Shown in pieces: positions 34,778-43,854 of a DNA stretch of 64,000 nt (its first letter is position 1; each line of letters starts with the position of its first letter). A model generated the notes under the pieces. The model saw only the letters and a program-made list of their open reading frames with translations, was not told the DNA's origin and did no database searches. A program made the position numbers and the translations under genes. The DNA is from JAFDCJ01 sp964527835 (GTDB lineage: Bacteria; Desulfobacterota; Desulfobacteria; Desulfobacterales; JAFDCJ01): NCBI GenBank assembly GCA_964527835.1, contig CAZGNV010000012.1, positions 1 to 64,000 of the forward strand, given 5' to 3'.

Positions 34778-35671
34778 ATGATTTCAGAAAACAAGAAACC
34801 CCTGAAGCAAGCGCTCATATTCTGCCTGCTGGCCGTCCTGCTGCCAGTCACAGGCTCCGCCGATCCCAACAACCGGGATGCCGCAACAGCTGCAGAATCC
34901 GCGGCCGGGTGGCTGCGGCTTGCGCCGGGGCTTGAACTGGGGTTTTTCCGTTCGCCGCAGCCTTCTGAAATGGGCGATTCCCTCGTGCGGGTACTGCGGA
35001 TCGATCCACAGTTCTACAAATTCAGACTGCTCAACGCCTCGGCCATTAAAAACGGCAAACCCCTTTCGGCCCGGGATTGGAGCCGACGCTGCGGTCTGAC
35101 CGCCGCCATCAATGCCAGCATGTACCAGGCGGATTATAGAGCCAGTGTCTCCCTGATGCGCACCCGGGGCCACGTGAACAATCCAAGACTTCGCGAAAAA
35201 GATATGACCATACTGGCCTTTGACAGACTCGGGTCCGAAATTCCTGAGGTTAAAATCATTGACCGCCAGTGCGATGATTTCACAATCTGGCAGCGCAAAT
35301 ACAGCACCCTGATTCAAAGCATTCGCATGATTTCCTGCACCGGCAAAAACGTCTGGCGTCAACAGGCCGGAAAATGGAGCACTGCGGCCATCGCCACCGA
35401 TCAAGGCGACCGGGTGCTGTTTATCCATTGCGGATCGCCATACAGCACCCATGACCTGATCAATATCCTCAAGGCATTGCCCCTTGATATTTCCCGGGCC
35501 ATGTATACCGAAGGCGGACCCCAGGCACAGCTTTATATAAAAAGCGGGCAGCACGAATATGAATTCAGCGGCGCCTTCCAGTTGGATCACCGGCAAAACA
35601 GCACGGCGCTTTTTGCTCCACCCATTCCGAATGTGGTGGGAATTGCGCCGCTGCCGGCTCCCCATCAATAG
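34778..35671 (+). CDS. Secreted phosphodiester glycosidase-like (NAGPA family) protein
   Basis: 297 residues with a Sec signal peptide (KKPLKQALIFCLLAVLLPVT, GSA/D). The mature part contains LTAAINASMYQADYR, WSTAAIATDQGDRVLFIHCG and YTEGGPQAQLYI, the three motif regions I associate with NAGPA-type phosphodiester glycosidases. Substrate unknown; a periplasmic role in sugar-phosphate or envelope turnover is possible. It heads a run of small co-directional genes. Confidence 0.7.
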   Translation: MISENKKPLKQALIFCLLAVLLPVTGSADPNNRDAATAAESAAGWLRLAPGLELGFFRSPQPSEMGDSLVRVLRIDPQFYKFRLLNASAIKNGKPLSARDWSRRCGLTAAINASMYQADYRASVSLMRTRGHVNNPRLREKDMTILAFDRLGSEIPEVKIIDRQCDDFTIWQRKYSTLIQSIRMISCTGKNVWRQQAGKWSTAAIATDQGDRVLFIHCGSPYSTHDLINILKALPLDISRAMYTEGGPQAQLYIKSGQHEYEFSGAFQLDHRQNSTALFAPPIPNVVGIAPLPAPHQ

Positions 35672-35693
35672 CTTTGCAAACAGAGGAACAATG

Positions 35694-36113
35694 ATGAAAC
35701 GACATGTCGAATTGTTGACCACGGTGTTGCTGCTGGCTGTCCTGTCGGGATGTTCGGGCACCATGAAAGGGGTGATTCGACGGGATGCGATCAGAATCCA
35801 GATTACCTATACGGACGCCACGGTGGGAGTCGGCCAGTTGCAAACCGTGCTGCCTGACGGAGAACGCTTTGAAGGCAAACTGGCAAAACCCGGGGACCCG
35901 GAATCTCTGGCAGGGGCTAACGCCGGCGCCGCATCCTTGAATTTCCCGGCCGTTGATGAGCTCAATGCGAACGCGGAGGCGGTGCTGGCCGGCGACCGGG
36001 GCAATTTCATGAAATGCCGTTTCCGGCTCACAGACGTCATCATCGGGCTTTCCGCCGGGGGCGCCGGCATCTGCCAGCTCACTGACGGGCGAATCATTGA
36101 CGTGTTTTTTTAA
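35694..36113 (+). CDS. Small lipoprotein of unknown function
   Basis: 139 residues; the ATG at 35694 is 6 nt after AGAGGA (an ATG also occurs at 35691). The N-terminus MKRHVELLTTVLLLAVLSGC is a lipoprotein signal with lipobox LSGC. The remaining sequence (IRIQITYTDATVGVGQLQTV, ending ICQLTDGRIIDVFF) is probably beta-rich and matches nothing I recognise with certainty. Membrane-anchored in the periplasm. Confidence 0.75.
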   Translation: MKRHVELLTTVLLLAVLSGCSGTMKGVIRRDAIRIQITYTDATVGVGQLQTVLPDGERFEGKLAKPGDPESLAGANAGAASLNFPAVDELNANAEAVLAGDRGNFMKCRFRLTDVIIGLSAGGAGICQLTDGRIIDVFF

Positions 36114-36128
36114 CAGGCAGGCAAGGCC

Positions 36129-36446
36129 ATGATTGAAATTCATCTCTACGGCAAACTTCGACGCTATGCGCCGGAAACATTGATCGAAAAGGGTACTGCT
36201 ATCCGGATGCACCCGGAGCCTGGCGAAACGTTGGAAACACTTTTAAAGCGCCTGCAGATACCCATCGAAGAGATCTACTCCATTTTTCTCAATGCCAAAT
36301 TGCTGGCCGCCCGCAGCAAAATGGCTGCCTGGATTGGCCACCGTCGGGCCGGACCGGATCCTCTTGACTGGGACTTGACAGTGCCGGTTGCATCCGGTGA
36401 TCGCATCGGTCTGTTCGGCCGCGACATGGCCGCCCTGGTGATTTAG
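36129..36446 (+). CDS. ThiS/MoaD-like ubiquitin-fold protein without C-terminal Gly-Gly
   Basis: 105 residues. MIEIHLYGKLRRYAPE and VPVASGDRIGLFGRDMAALV are beta-grasp elements of the ThiS/MoaD superfamily. It ends in ALVI rather than GG, so it cannot be adenylated like a classical sulfur carrier, and resembles the Mut7-C-associated ubiquitin-like group. Function unknown. Confidence 0.65.
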   Translation: MIEIHLYGKLRRYAPETLIEKGTAIRMHPEPGETLETLLKRLQIPIEEIYSIFLNAKLLAARSKMAAWIGHRRAGPDPLDWDLTVPVASGDRIGLFGRDMAALVI

Positions 36447-36509
36447 AAAGCCACTACGTTCATCCAGACCATGACCAGACAGTGATCCGCAGTTGGGAAT
36501 CGACGCCAT

Positions 36510-37214
36510 ATGCCAATCGATGACATCCAAAAACGACTCCGCGCCCTCGCCAATCGGGAATACGCAGCGGTCAGCCGGCGGTTTTTTAAAACCGGGCCGG
36601 GACAATACGGCGAAGGGGACATCTTTATCGGCGTCCGGGTGCCGACGATCAGAAAGCTGGTGCCCGAATATTTCCAGCGGCCCCTGCCGGAGATTGTCCG
36701 CCTGCTGCAATCCCCGATCCACGAGGAGCGCATGCTGGCACTGCTGCTGATGGTGCGCAAATTTACGGTCGGCGACGGTGCCATGAAAAAAAACATTTAC
36801 CACGCCTATTTGAAAAACACCGCCTTTGTCAACAACTGGGACCTGGTGGACTGTTCCGCCGAACATGTCGTCGGGGCCTACCTGTGGGATAAGAACCGCG
36901 CCCCGCTGCACCGGCTGGCGCGCTCAAATGATCTGTGGGAGCGCCGAATAGCGATCCTGTCGACTTTCCACTACATCAAACGCAACGCCTTTGACGAAAC
37001 CCTTGTCATTTCAGAAATGCTGCTGGCAGACGCCCACGACCTGATCCACAAGGCCGTCGGATGGATGCTGCGCGAAATCGGCAAACGCCGCCGCGAAACC
37101 GAAGAAGCCTTTTTAAAAAAACACTACCGGTCCATGCCGCGCACCATGCTGCGCTATGCCATCGAAAAATTTCCGGAACCCCGAAGACAGCGCTATTTGC
37201 AAGGCCGGATTTAA
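36510..37214 (+). CDS. DNA alkylation repair protein (AlkD-like HEAT-repeat family)
   Basis: 234 residues, all-alpha. Typical elements are PTIRKLVPEYFQRPLPEIVR, NNWDLVDCSAEHVVGAYLW around 110 and SNDLWERRIAILSTFHYIKR, with WMLREIGKRRRETEEAFLKK near the C-terminus. AlkD enzymes excise N3/N7-alkylated purines. Stand-alone gene between unrelated neighbours. Confidence 0.88.
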   Translation: MPIDDIQKRLRALANREYAAVSRRFFKTGPGQYGEGDIFIGVRVPTIRKLVPEYFQRPLPEIVRLLQSPIHEERMLALLLMVRKFTVGDGAMKKNIYHAYLKNTAFVNNWDLVDCSAEHVVGAYLWDKNRAPLHRLARSNDLWERRIAILSTFHYIKRNAFDETLVISEMLLADAHDLIHKAVGWMLREIGKRRRETEEAFLKKHYRSMPRTMLRYAIEKFPEPRRQRYLQGRI

Positions 37215-37295
37215 GGAGAACGTAAAATCGTTGTTTGGAGGTGCAGCGTCAAGGCGGATCTTGATCTTGCCTGGATTGAATGCTAAGCTTAAAAA

Positions 37296-37712
37296 ATGAT
37301 GAAACCGAACATGAAAATAAAATCATCCACAAACGTGTTTAAGCGATGCACCTGCTGCGAGTTTCCCTGGCGTTCCCGGGAGGAGTTTTTGCATGACCCC
37401 GAACTGGAGCTTGTCGGCTACCAGGTAAACTATGGCAACCTGCAACTGGGCTATTTCCTTTTCAACCACCTGGCCTGCCAGTCCACCATTGCGATTGCCG
37501 CCGCCCGCTTCGCAGACCTATACAGCGGCCCGGTTTTCGCCGAGCGCCTGACCGACTCCGATTCATGCCCCGGCTACTGCCTGCATGATGACATTCTTCA
37601 ACCCTGCACGGCTCATTGTGAATGCGCTTATGTTCGCGAAATATTGCAGATTGTGCGCAGCTGGCCCAAAAATGAGAGCTGCCCGGCTAAAATCTCCCGC
37701 GGATCAGGCTGA
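37296..37712 (+). CDS. Cysteine-rich hypothetical protein
   Basis: 138 residues, eleven cysteines, including CTCCEFPW at the N-terminus and the spaced set SCPGYCLHDD...PCTAHCECAY in the second half, suggesting metal or Fe-S binding. FLFNHLACQSTIAIAAARFA is a possible helical core. No ribosome site is evident before the ATG. I do not recognise the family. Possible cytosolic metal-binding or redox protein. Confidence 0.6.
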   Translation: MMKPNMKIKSSTNVFKRCTCCEFPWRSREEFLHDPELELVGYQVNYGNLQLGYFLFNHLACQSTIAIAAARFADLYSGPVFAERLTDSDSCPGYCLHDDILQPCTAHCECAYVREILQIVRSWPKNESCPAKISRGSG

Positions 37713-37784
37713 TACTGCCTTTTCCTGTTAGCGAACAACGCAACAGGGGGGAAATCACCTGGAAAAGGAAACAAAGGTCAGATA

Positions 37785-38546
37785 ATGTTTACCCGCGCCA
37801 TTGTCCGCAAACCGGGAAAAAATTTTGCCCAGGGTCTCACGACGACTACAAATGATGCGCCGGCCAGCTACCAAAAGCTAGTCAATCAGCATGCCGCCTA
37901 TCTAAACACCCTGGAATCCCTCGGTCTTGAACTGATCCTGCTCGATGCCTTGCCGGATCATCCCGACGCCTATTTCGTCGAAGATACCGCCGTGGTGGCG
38001 GCAGATGTGGCGGTGGTCACAAATCCGGGAGCACCGACGCGCCGGGGCGAAGAACAAACCATCGCCCCGGTGCTGGCCCGCTTTCGCAAAGTTGAACGCA
38101 TCCGCTCACCCGGCACTGTCGACGGGGGGGATGTTTTGCAGGTGGGCAGGAATTTTTTTATCGGGGTTTCCGAACGAACCAATCCGGCAGGAGCCGATCA
38201 ACTGGGACGAATTTTAAGCGCCTATGGCTATACCTGGTCCACGGTCGCGGTGGGCGCCGGACTGCATCTTAAATCCAGCGTCAACTATGTGGGCCAAAAC
38301 ACGCTGCTGGTGGCCGAAGATTTTGCCGGCCATGAACAATTTCGCGGATACGGCAAGATTGTCGTTGACCACCGTGAAGCCTATGCAGCCAATACCCTGC
38401 TGATCAATGACCATCTGCTGATGCCCGCCGGCTACCCCCACACCCGCAAAAAGCTTGAAACCCTGAGCCTGGAGATTATCGAGCTGGACACCAGCGAGGT
38501 GCGAAAAATGGACGGCGGGCTGACCTGCATGTCCATTCGCTTCTGA
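37785..38546 (+). CDS. Dimethylarginine dimethylaminohydrolase-type amidinotransferase-fold hydrolase
   Basis: 253 residues of the DDAH/arginine deiminase fold. Substrate and catalytic elements: PDHPDAYFVEDTAVV near residue 60, GTVDGGDVLQVGRNFFIGVS around 110, a His in GAGLHLKSSVNYVGQN, and the nucleophile Cys in MDGGLTCMSIRF at the C-terminus. It would hydrolyse methylated arginine to citrulline or a related guanidine compound. Complete active-site set. Confidence 0.88.
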   Translation: MFTRAIVRKPGKNFAQGLTTTTNDAPASYQKLVNQHAAYLNTLESLGLELILLDALPDHPDAYFVEDTAVVAADVAVVTNPGAPTRRGEEQTIAPVLARFRKVERIRSPGTVDGGDVLQVGRNFFIGVSERTNPAGADQLGRILSAYGYTWSTVAVGAGLHLKSSVNYVGQNTLLVAEDFAGHEQFRGYGKIVVDHREAYAANTLLINDHLLMPAGYPHTRKKLETLSLEIIELDTSEVRKMDGGLTCMSIRF

Positions 38547-38700
38547 CCGGTCCAGCCATTAAGCTGCCGTCATCATCACCGCTGTCCGCATACGTTTTGT
38601 CCCCCCGCGATTCATCAATGGCTGTTGGTTTCTGGCTGCGAAATCGCTGTTTCAAAAAAGGCGAATTTGTATTATAGTAGTCGTATTCGTTAATGCTTTC

Positions 38701-40686
38701 ATGGGGATATATCCAATGCCCGCCACCAAACCCCCGGCCAAGGCACCGGATCAGACCGCGAGCGGTTTGAAAAGCGCAACAGCGGTCAGCGGTCTTGCAG
38801 GTGTTGAAATTGAGGAACTGTTCCGACTGCTGATGGAAAACATGCTCGATGCGGTCATTATCATCGACTGGGAGGGCACGGTTCTTTTTACAAACAAGGC
38901 GGGGATTGAGCTGGTGGGGCTCAAATCCCTTGATGAGGCCCTGGGAGTCAACATGGCCAATTTCATCCACCCCGATTCTTTGGAGAAGGTGGTCGAAGAC
39001 CTGGAACGGGTGAAACGGGGACAGGGTGGATTTCTGGCCGAATACAAGGCCGTCACCGTGGATGGCGCTATAAAATGGATCGAAACCCATAACGACAAAG
39101 TAAACTTTAAAGGCCGCACGGCAGACCTCATCATCATTCGGGACATCACCGAGCGAAAAAAAACAGAGCACGCCCTGCGCGAGAGCGAGGAACGCTACCG
39201 AAGGTTTTTCGAAGAGGACCTCTCCGGCACCTTCATTACCCGACCGGACGGACGCATCCTGGCCTGCAATCGCGCCTTTGCGCGCATGTTCGGCTTCCCG
39301 TCGGTTGAGCAGGTCCTGGCTTCCCGTGCCCAGCGTTTTTACAAAGACCTGCGTGACCGGGCAAAATTATTGAAGCGGCTGCTGCGCGAGAAAAAGCTTG
39401 AAAATTACGAGTCCATCCTGCAGCGCATTGACGGCACCCCCATCCACATCATCGAAAACACCGTTGGCATTTTCAACTCCCAGGGCAGGCTGATGGAAAT
39501 CATCGGTTTTTTTGTGGACATCACCCGGCAGAAAAACCTGGAGGCCCAGCTGCTCCATGCCCAGAGGATGGAAGCCATCGGCACCCTGGCGGGCGGCGTC
39601 GCCCATGACTTCAACAACCTGCTGATGACCATCCAGGGCAATATTTCTCTGCTGCTGCAGGATACGGAGCGTGAACACCCCGGCTATCAACGGTTGGCAA
39701 TCATTGAAAAAGCCATCAAAAGCGGCGCCCGGCTGACCCGTCAGCTCCTGGCCTATGCGCGCAAGGGAAAATATGAGGTCCGCAGGCTGGATCTCAATCA
39801 GCTCGTAAAGGAGGCTGCCGACACCCTCGGGCGCACCCGCAAGGACATCGTCATCGACTTTGAACTGTCCGCCGACCTGCAGGCAATTGCGGCTGACCGC
39901 AACCAGATGGAACTGGTCCTGCTGAATCTTCTGATCAATGCCGCCGATGCCATGCCTCTGGGCGGCAAGCTGGTACTGGAAACTTTCAATGTCACCCATG
40001 ACCGGATCCCGGCAAAACTGTATGACCCCAAATCCGGCCGCTACGTCCTGCTGACGGTCACCGACACGGGCATTGGAATGGATGCCGACACCTGCCGGCA
40101 ATTATTCGATCCTTTCTTTACCACCAAAAAGACCGGCAAGGCCAAGGGACTCGGGCTGGCTTCGGTCTACGGCATCGTCAAAAACCACGGCGGCTATATC
40201 GATGTGCACTCCCGGCCGGGAAAAGGAACCACCTTCAGTGTTTTTCTTCCGGCCGCCGGCCGTCCGGCGCCACAAGCTCCATCGCCGGTGCGGGCGGTTG
40301 AAAAAGGGGGAATAAAAATCCTGGTTGTCGACGATGAAGAATTTGTTCTGGACGTGGCCGTCAAATTGCTTGACAGGCTGGGCTACAAAACCGTGGCCGC
40401 CAGAAACGGGAAGGAAGCCGTTGAAATTTACCAAAAAAACAGCGACACCATCGACCTGGTTATCCTGGATATGATCATGCCGATCATGGACGGCGGACAG
40501 GCCTTTGATGAAATCAGGAAAATCAACCCCAGCGCCAGGGTTCTGCTGTCAAGCGGCTACAGCCTGGAAGGCCGCGCCAGGGATATAATGAATCGCGGCT
40601 GCGACGGATTTATCCAAAAGCCGTTTTCGCTCCAGGAACTGGCGGATAGAATAAAAAAACTGCTGGCCGCCGCTGATCATTCATAA
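38701..40686 (+). CDS. Hybrid sensor histidine kinase with two PAS domains and C-terminal receiver
   Basis: 661 residues (or 656 from the Met at 38716, which has a better GGGGAT ribosome site). PAS1 about 38-150, PAS2 about 165-280, then HisKA with phospho-acceptor His302 in GGVAHDFNNLL, HATPase (LLNLLINAADAMPLGG, TDTGIGMD, TKKTGKAKGLGLASVYGIVK) and a C-terminal receiver (ILVVDDEEFVLDVA, LVILDMIMPIMDGG). No membrane segment, so it senses a cytoplasmic signal. The receiver-only protein at 6.3 kb could be a partner, without direct evidence. Confidence 0.92.
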   Translation: MGIYPMPATKPPAKAPDQTASGLKSATAVSGLAGVEIEELFRLLMENMLDAVIIIDWEGTVLFTNKAGIELVGLKSLDEALGVNMANFIHPDSLEKVVEDLERVKRGQGGFLAEYKAVTVDGAIKWIETHNDKVNFKGRTADLIIIRDITERKKTEHALRESEERYRRFFEEDLSGTFITRPDGRILACNRAFARMFGFPSVEQVLASRAQRFYKDLRDRAKLLKRLLREKKLENYESILQRIDGTPIHIIENTVGIFNSQGRLMEIIGFFVDITRQKNLEAQLLHAQRMEAIGTLAGGVAHDFNNLLMTIQGNISLLLQDTEREHPGYQRLAIIEKAIKSGARLTRQLLAYARKGKYEVRRLDLNQLVKEAADTLGRTRKDIVIDFELSADLQAIAADRNQMELVLLNLLINAADAMPLGGKLVLETFNVTHDRIPAKLYDPKSGRYVLLTVTDTGIGMDADTCRQLFDPFFTTKKTGKAKGLGLASVYGIVKNHGGYIDVHSRPGKGTTFSVFLPAAGRPAPQAPSPVRAVEKGGIKILVVDDEEFVLDVAVKLLDRLGYKTVAARNGKEAVEIYQKNSDTIDLVILDMIMPIMDGGQAFDEIRKINPSARVLLSSGYSLEGRARDIMNRGCDGFIQKPFSLQELADRIKKLLAAADHS

Positions 40687-40712
40687 ATTGGCCGGACGTT
40701 ACAGGAGTAAAA

Positions 40713-41051
40713 ATGAAATCAGGAACAATTCTGACAGCCCTCCTGCTGCTGGTCATGCTCGCTTTGACCGCCGAGTCGACCGCCATTGATATCGACTTTA
40801 CCTCCGACCAGTCATCGCTGCGCTGCTCGGGAGGAATCGTCGCCGTGGGCGATGTGGACCGCTCGGTGCGTGACAAATGCGGCGATCCGCTGGCCGTCAC
40901 CCGAAGGGATTCGGATTCCTACGATATCTGGATCTACCAGTTTGGCGCTTCCAAGTTCATGTACTATCTGGGTTTTTTAAATGGCAAGCTGCAGCGAATC
41001 GTCAGCGCCCCTTGCGGTGTCAACGATCCGGACTGCTATGACCTGAGATAA
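40713..41051 (+). CDS. Secreted DUF2845 family protein
   Basis: 112 residues with a Sec signal peptide (MKSGTILTALLLLVMLALTA). The mature part has LRCSGGIVAVGDVDRSVRDK, CGDP and FQFG-like IYQFGASKFMYYLGFLNGKL, the core of DUF2845. Periplasmic small protein of unknown function, 26 bp after the kinase gene; GGAG precedes the ATG. Confidence 0.8.
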   Translation: MKSGTILTALLLLVMLALTAESTAIDIDFTSDQSSLRCSGGIVAVGDVDRSVRDKCGDPLAVTRRDSDSYDIWIYQFGASKFMYYLGFLNGKLQRIVSAPCGVNDPDCYDLR

Positions 41052-41083
41052 ACACAAAGGACGGGGGCAGAAGGAAACCCAGG

Positions 41084-41752
41084 ATGAATTCGCATTTATT
41101 ACTTGCCAAAAGTCAGCAGGCATACATGCTGAATGCCATTGCCCTGTTTGCCAGAATCTATTGGGGCCCCGATCCTGAAAGCTGCGGACAACTACTGGCG
41201 GGAACCTTCCTGGAACCACTGGAAGTTCTTGGCGACTTGCTGGAGTACAATCCCGCCGGCCTACTGGAAGAGCTGAAAGCCGACCTGACACGCTTTGAGG
41301 ATGCCGACGCGTTGTTTGAACACCTCGAGGCGGCTTATATCCGTCTTTTCATCAACAACCGCACCGGGGGGATCATCCCGCTGTATGCGTCCTGCCATGC
41401 CGGGGGCCAAACAAACGAAGCCAGCGCTCCGCTGATGGGACCGGCTGCCGTAGAAATGAAAAAGCGATTTGAGAGCCAGGGGGTGTCGCTGGGAAATGAT
41501 GTCCGCGAGCCGCCGGATCACATTTCCATCGAGCTGGAATACCTTTATTTTCTGCTGGAAAAAGGCTGGCGCGGGCAAGAGCGCAAATTGCTGGACGAAG
41601 CGGCCGTTTTTGCCGCTGAGGTGATGCAGCCATGGGTATCGGCTTTAAACATCAGACTGGCCAATGAAAAAAAATGCCGGTTCTACCCCCTGGTCACTTC
41701 CATTCTGGTATCGATGCTGGCCAACCTCGGGCGCCTGAAACCTTTGGCCTGA
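41084..41752 (+). CDS. TorD/DmsD-family molybdoenzyme maturation chaperone
   Basis: 222 residues, all-helical. The conserved TorD core is AAYIRLFINNRTGGIIPLYA, followed by EPPDHISIELEYLYFLLEK (E-P-x-D-H motif). Such proteins bind the twin-arginine signal of molybdopterin enzymes and hold the apoenzyme until the cofactor is inserted. The obvious client is the Phs/Psr-type reductase at 46.7 kb, on the opposite strand about 5 kb away. Confidence 0.85.
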   Translation: MNSHLLLAKSQQAYMLNAIALFARIYWGPDPESCGQLLAGTFLEPLEVLGDLLEYNPAGLLEELKADLTRFEDADALFEHLEAAYIRLFINNRTGGIIPLYASCHAGGQTNEASAPLMGPAAVEMKKRFESQGVSLGNDVREPPDHISIELEYLYFLLEKGWRGQERKLLDEAAVFAAEVMQPWVSALNIRLANEKKCRFYPLVTSILVSMLANLGRLKPLA

Positions 41753-41759
41753 AGCATCA

Positions 41760-42107
41760 TCAGTCCAGCTTCGGGATGCAGGTCACGGCCCATAACTCCC
41801 AATCGGGATTTGGGCGCGGCACTTTTTCCGAGAGGCCCGCCTCTATTCTGCCCTTGACTTCTTTATCCAGGTTGAGATGGGCCAGTTTTTGATCAACCCC
41901 AATCCAAAACAGGCCCTGGTGAAATGCGCGGATATCCCTGGCCCGGGTGAATAAAAATTTTTCTTCGATGCTGCCCAGAAGCGCAATGGGTTTCAGTTGT
42001 CTTTTTCCGTTGCGGACGGACACACCCACCAAAACCGCCTCTAACCGATAGGAGGGCGTAGCCCTGGACGGGTGCGCCAATTTGCGCCTTTCCCATTGCA
42101 CCTGCAT
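41760..42107 (-). CDS. Small conserved protein of unknown function
   Basis: 115 residues; a GAGG ribosome site lies 8 nt before the ATG and the gene follows the DsrE-like gene by 20 bp. YRLEAVLVGVSVRNGKRQLK then PIALLGSIEE and a late KVPRPNPDWELW resemble a widespread family of small uncharacterised proteins with a beta-hairpin ending in x-x-LGSI. Probably the last gene of the sulfur-relay operon, perhaps by chance. Function unknown. Confidence 0.55.
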   Translation of the reverse strand: MQVQWERRKLAHPSRATPSYRLEAVLVGVSVRNGKRQLKPIALLGSIEEKFLFTRARDIRAFHQGLFWIGVDQKLAHLNLDKEVKGRIEAGLSEKVPRPNPDWELWAVTCIPKLD

Positions 42108-42127
42108 GAAATTGCCTCAGCGGGGAG

Positions 42128-42451
42128 TTACATGACGATATAGCGGTCGGATTTTTTAATTATTTCTGCATTTTTCGCCTGGGTGGCAAAATCTTTGAAA
42201 CCAAAACCCGGCACATCTCCTTCCAGGCCCAGGGCCCGGAAGCTGACATCGCACAACGACATTTTGGCTTTGCCGATCAGCCGGCTGATTTCCGGCCGCT
42301 GGGTGAGAAGAACCCCCTGGCCGGTAAAAAAGATTTCAACTTCCTTCCCCTTGTCACAGGCCGCTTCGGCCAGGTTGACGACATAATCAAGATATTTATC
42401 GGAGCTTACCAGTATGCCCAGTTTTTCTGCCATCTTGAAAATTTCCTCCAA
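42128..42451 (-). CDS. DsrE-family sulfur-relay protein
   Basis: 107 residues (101 if translation starts at the second Met). DsrE/F-like fold: LGILVSSDKYLDYVVNLAEA, VEIFFTGQGVLLTQRPE and MSLCDVSFRALGLEGDVPGF with a conserved-type Cys in SLCD. Such small cytosolic proteins accept and hand on sulfane sulfur. It is fourth in an operon of DsrE-like and TusA-like genes. Confidence 0.75.
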   Translation of the reverse strand: MEEIFKMAEKLGILVSSDKYLDYVVNLAEAACDKGKEVEIFFTGQGVLLTQRPEISRLIGKAKMSLCDVSFRALGLEGDVPGFGFKDFATQAKNAEIIKKSDRYIVM

Positions 42452-42458
42452 TTTTTAG

Positions 42459-42632
42459 TTACCACCAGCAGATGATCTTATCATGGTCGAAAATATCATC
42501 CACGAGGGCCCGCCAGTCGATATCGTCTTGATACAGTTCGGCAACCTTGGTCCGGTCTCCGTTGGTGGAAACTTCAACCAGATCTTTGATATTTTCGTCC
42601 GGTTTGGATCGATAAATATGCAGGACTTTCAT
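42459..42632 (-). CDS. 57-residue DsrH-like small protein
   Basis: A short gene (MKVLHIYRSKPDENIKDLVE to DHDKIICWW) with GGGGGAAGAG upstream of the ATG, 12 bp after the previous gene and 7 bp before the next. The ending resembles the DsrH/TusB type, where a Cys near the end (here IICWW) receives sulfur. Its size, tight packing and content strongly support a real gene although it is very short. Confidence 0.7.
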   Translation of the reverse strand: MKVLHIYRSKPDENIKDLVEVSTNGDRTKVAELYQDDIDWRALVDDIFDHDKIICWW

Positions 42633-42644
42633 CTTCTCTTCCCC

Positions 42645-42932
42645 CTAAAATGGAATCACCAGGTCGGCGCGCTGCAACAGCTCGCCGATCTGTTCGATGT
42701 CGGCATACTGGAAGCCGTATTTTTCGACGTTGACCCGGTTGTTCGAAAACCGCTCGCCTTCCATCTCGTCGAGAAATTCCATGTTGTCATGGTAAGCCTC
42801 ATTCATGTCGGCAATTTCGTGGTCCAGCACGAACATCTGCACTTCGGTTTCATAAAGCAGCATGCCAAGGCTGGAACGCAGTCCCTCATACTGTTGTTCG
42901 GGGTCCCTGATCAGGACGGCTACTTTTTTCAT
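42645..42932 (-). CDS. DsrE/DsrF-like small protein
   Basis: 95 residues: VAVLIRDPEQQYEGLRSSLG, MLLYETEVQMFVLDHEIADM and a final GELLQRADLVIPF. It has the alpha/beta pattern of DsrE/F proteins but contains no cysteine, so it cannot itself carry sulfur and may be a structural partner of its cysteine-containing neighbours. Same operon, 12-25 bp spacings. Confidence 0.65.
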   Translation of the reverse strand: MKKVAVLIRDPEQQYEGLRSSLGMLLYETEVQMFVLDHEIADMNEAYHDNMEFLDEMEGERFSNNRVNVEKYGFQYADIEQIGELLQRADLVIPF

Positions 42933-42957
42933 GGTTCTGTTTGCTCCCTAAAACTTT

Positions 42958-43200
42958 CTATACTAGGCGTTTGATGTAAAACTTGATCAGCTTGTCTTCC
43001 TGCTCGGTCTTGACGATTTCATTGCCGCTTGTTTTGGCCCAAGCCGGAAAATCGGACATGGAACCGGGGTCGGTGGTCTGGGCCTCGATGATCTGCCCGA
43101 TTTCCACCTCCTTGATTCCCTTGCTGACCTTGACCACCGGCATGGGGCAGGCCAGGCCTTTAAGATCAAATACCTTGGCGACTTCAATGTTTTCACTCAT
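42958..43200 (-). CDS. TusA/SirA-family sulfur carrier protein
   Basis: 80 residues. The family hallmark is KVFDLKGLACPMPVVKVSKG (CPxP with active Cys near residue 18), followed by the IF3-C-like fold ending DKLIKFYIKRLV. It transfers sulfane sulfur between partners such as rhodanese, DsrE and dissimilatory enzymes. AGGAGGA precedes the ATG. A hairpin at 43221-43260 separates it from the DsrE2-type gene. Confidence 0.88.
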   Translation of the reverse strand: MSENIEVAKVFDLKGLACPMPVVKVSKGIKEVEIGQIIEAQTTDPGSMSDFPAWAKTSGNEIVKTEQEDKLIKFYIKRLV

Positions 43201-43220
43201 TTTTTTCCTCCTCTTAATTG

Positions 43221-43260
43221 TGATGAAGCCGTAAAAAGTAACATTTTACGGCACCGTCAA
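43221..43260. repeat. Minimal copy of the CCGTAAAAAGT terminal-repeat element
   Basis: TGATGAAGCCGTAAAAAGTA faces ACATTTTACGGCACCGTCAA: two ends of the 193-bp element family joined almost directly, forming an 8-bp CCGTAAAA/TTTTACGG stem. It may act as an mRNA hairpin between the two genes. Confidence 0.55.
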
Positions 43261-43273
43261 TTGTAAAAAATAT

Positions 43274-43825
43274 TTAAATGAACAACTGGACCTTACTGTT
43301 CTGGGCCTCCTGCAAAAAGGTCGCCACCCCTGCAAAATCTAGCCCCTTATAGTCAATGAACTCCTCGCGCTTGAAGCCCATCAGGTCCATTGACATCTCA
43401 CAGACAAAGATGCGCACTTCCAGCTCCTCGGCCAAGGCCAGCATTTCCTCCAGAGAAGCCACGTTTTTCTTTTTCATGAGCGACTTCATCATGGCCGTGC
43501 CCATCCCTCCCATATTCATGTTGGAAAGCTTTACCGCCCCGGTTCCCTTGGGCAACATGGCACCAAACATTTTGCCCATCAGGTCCTTGCCGCCGGCTTT
43601 CTTCTTGGCATCCCGCAGCACCGGTGTGCCCCAGAAGGTGAAAAACATCACGACCTCCATTCCCATGGCCACCGCACCGGTGGCGATGACAAAGGCGGCC
43701 AGCACCTTGTCCAGTTCGCCGCTGAAAACAATCATGGCCAGTTTGTTGTCGGGTGTTTTTTTGTTCAGCGCATCCACCTGGGCTTGAAGGGTTTTAAACT
43801 GCTCTTCTAAGTTTTGCATATCCAT
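43274..43825 (-). CDS. DsrE2-type (DrsE_2 family) sulfur-relay protein
   Basis: 183 residues. An N-terminal coiled segment (QFKTLQAQVDALNKKT) is followed by MIVFSGELDKVLAAFVIATG, then AVAMGMEVVMFFTFWG, the family core, and by RIFVCEMSMDLMGFKREEFI with the conserved Cys. DsrE2 proteins exchange sulfur with TusA and rhodanese. First gene of the sulfur-relay operon (five or six genes). GGAGGATG precedes the ATG. Confidence 0.85.
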   Translation of the reverse strand: MDMQNLEEQFKTLQAQVDALNKKTPDNKLAMIVFSGELDKVLAAFVIATGAVAMGMEVVMFFTFWGTPVLRDAKKKAGGKDLMGKMFGAMLPKGTGAVKLSNMNMGGMGTAMMKSLMKKKNVASLEEMLALAEELEVRIFVCEMSMDLMGFKREEFIDYKGLDFAGVATFLQEAQNSKVQLFI

Positions 43826-43854
43826 GACATCCTCCTTTTATTGATACTAACAAC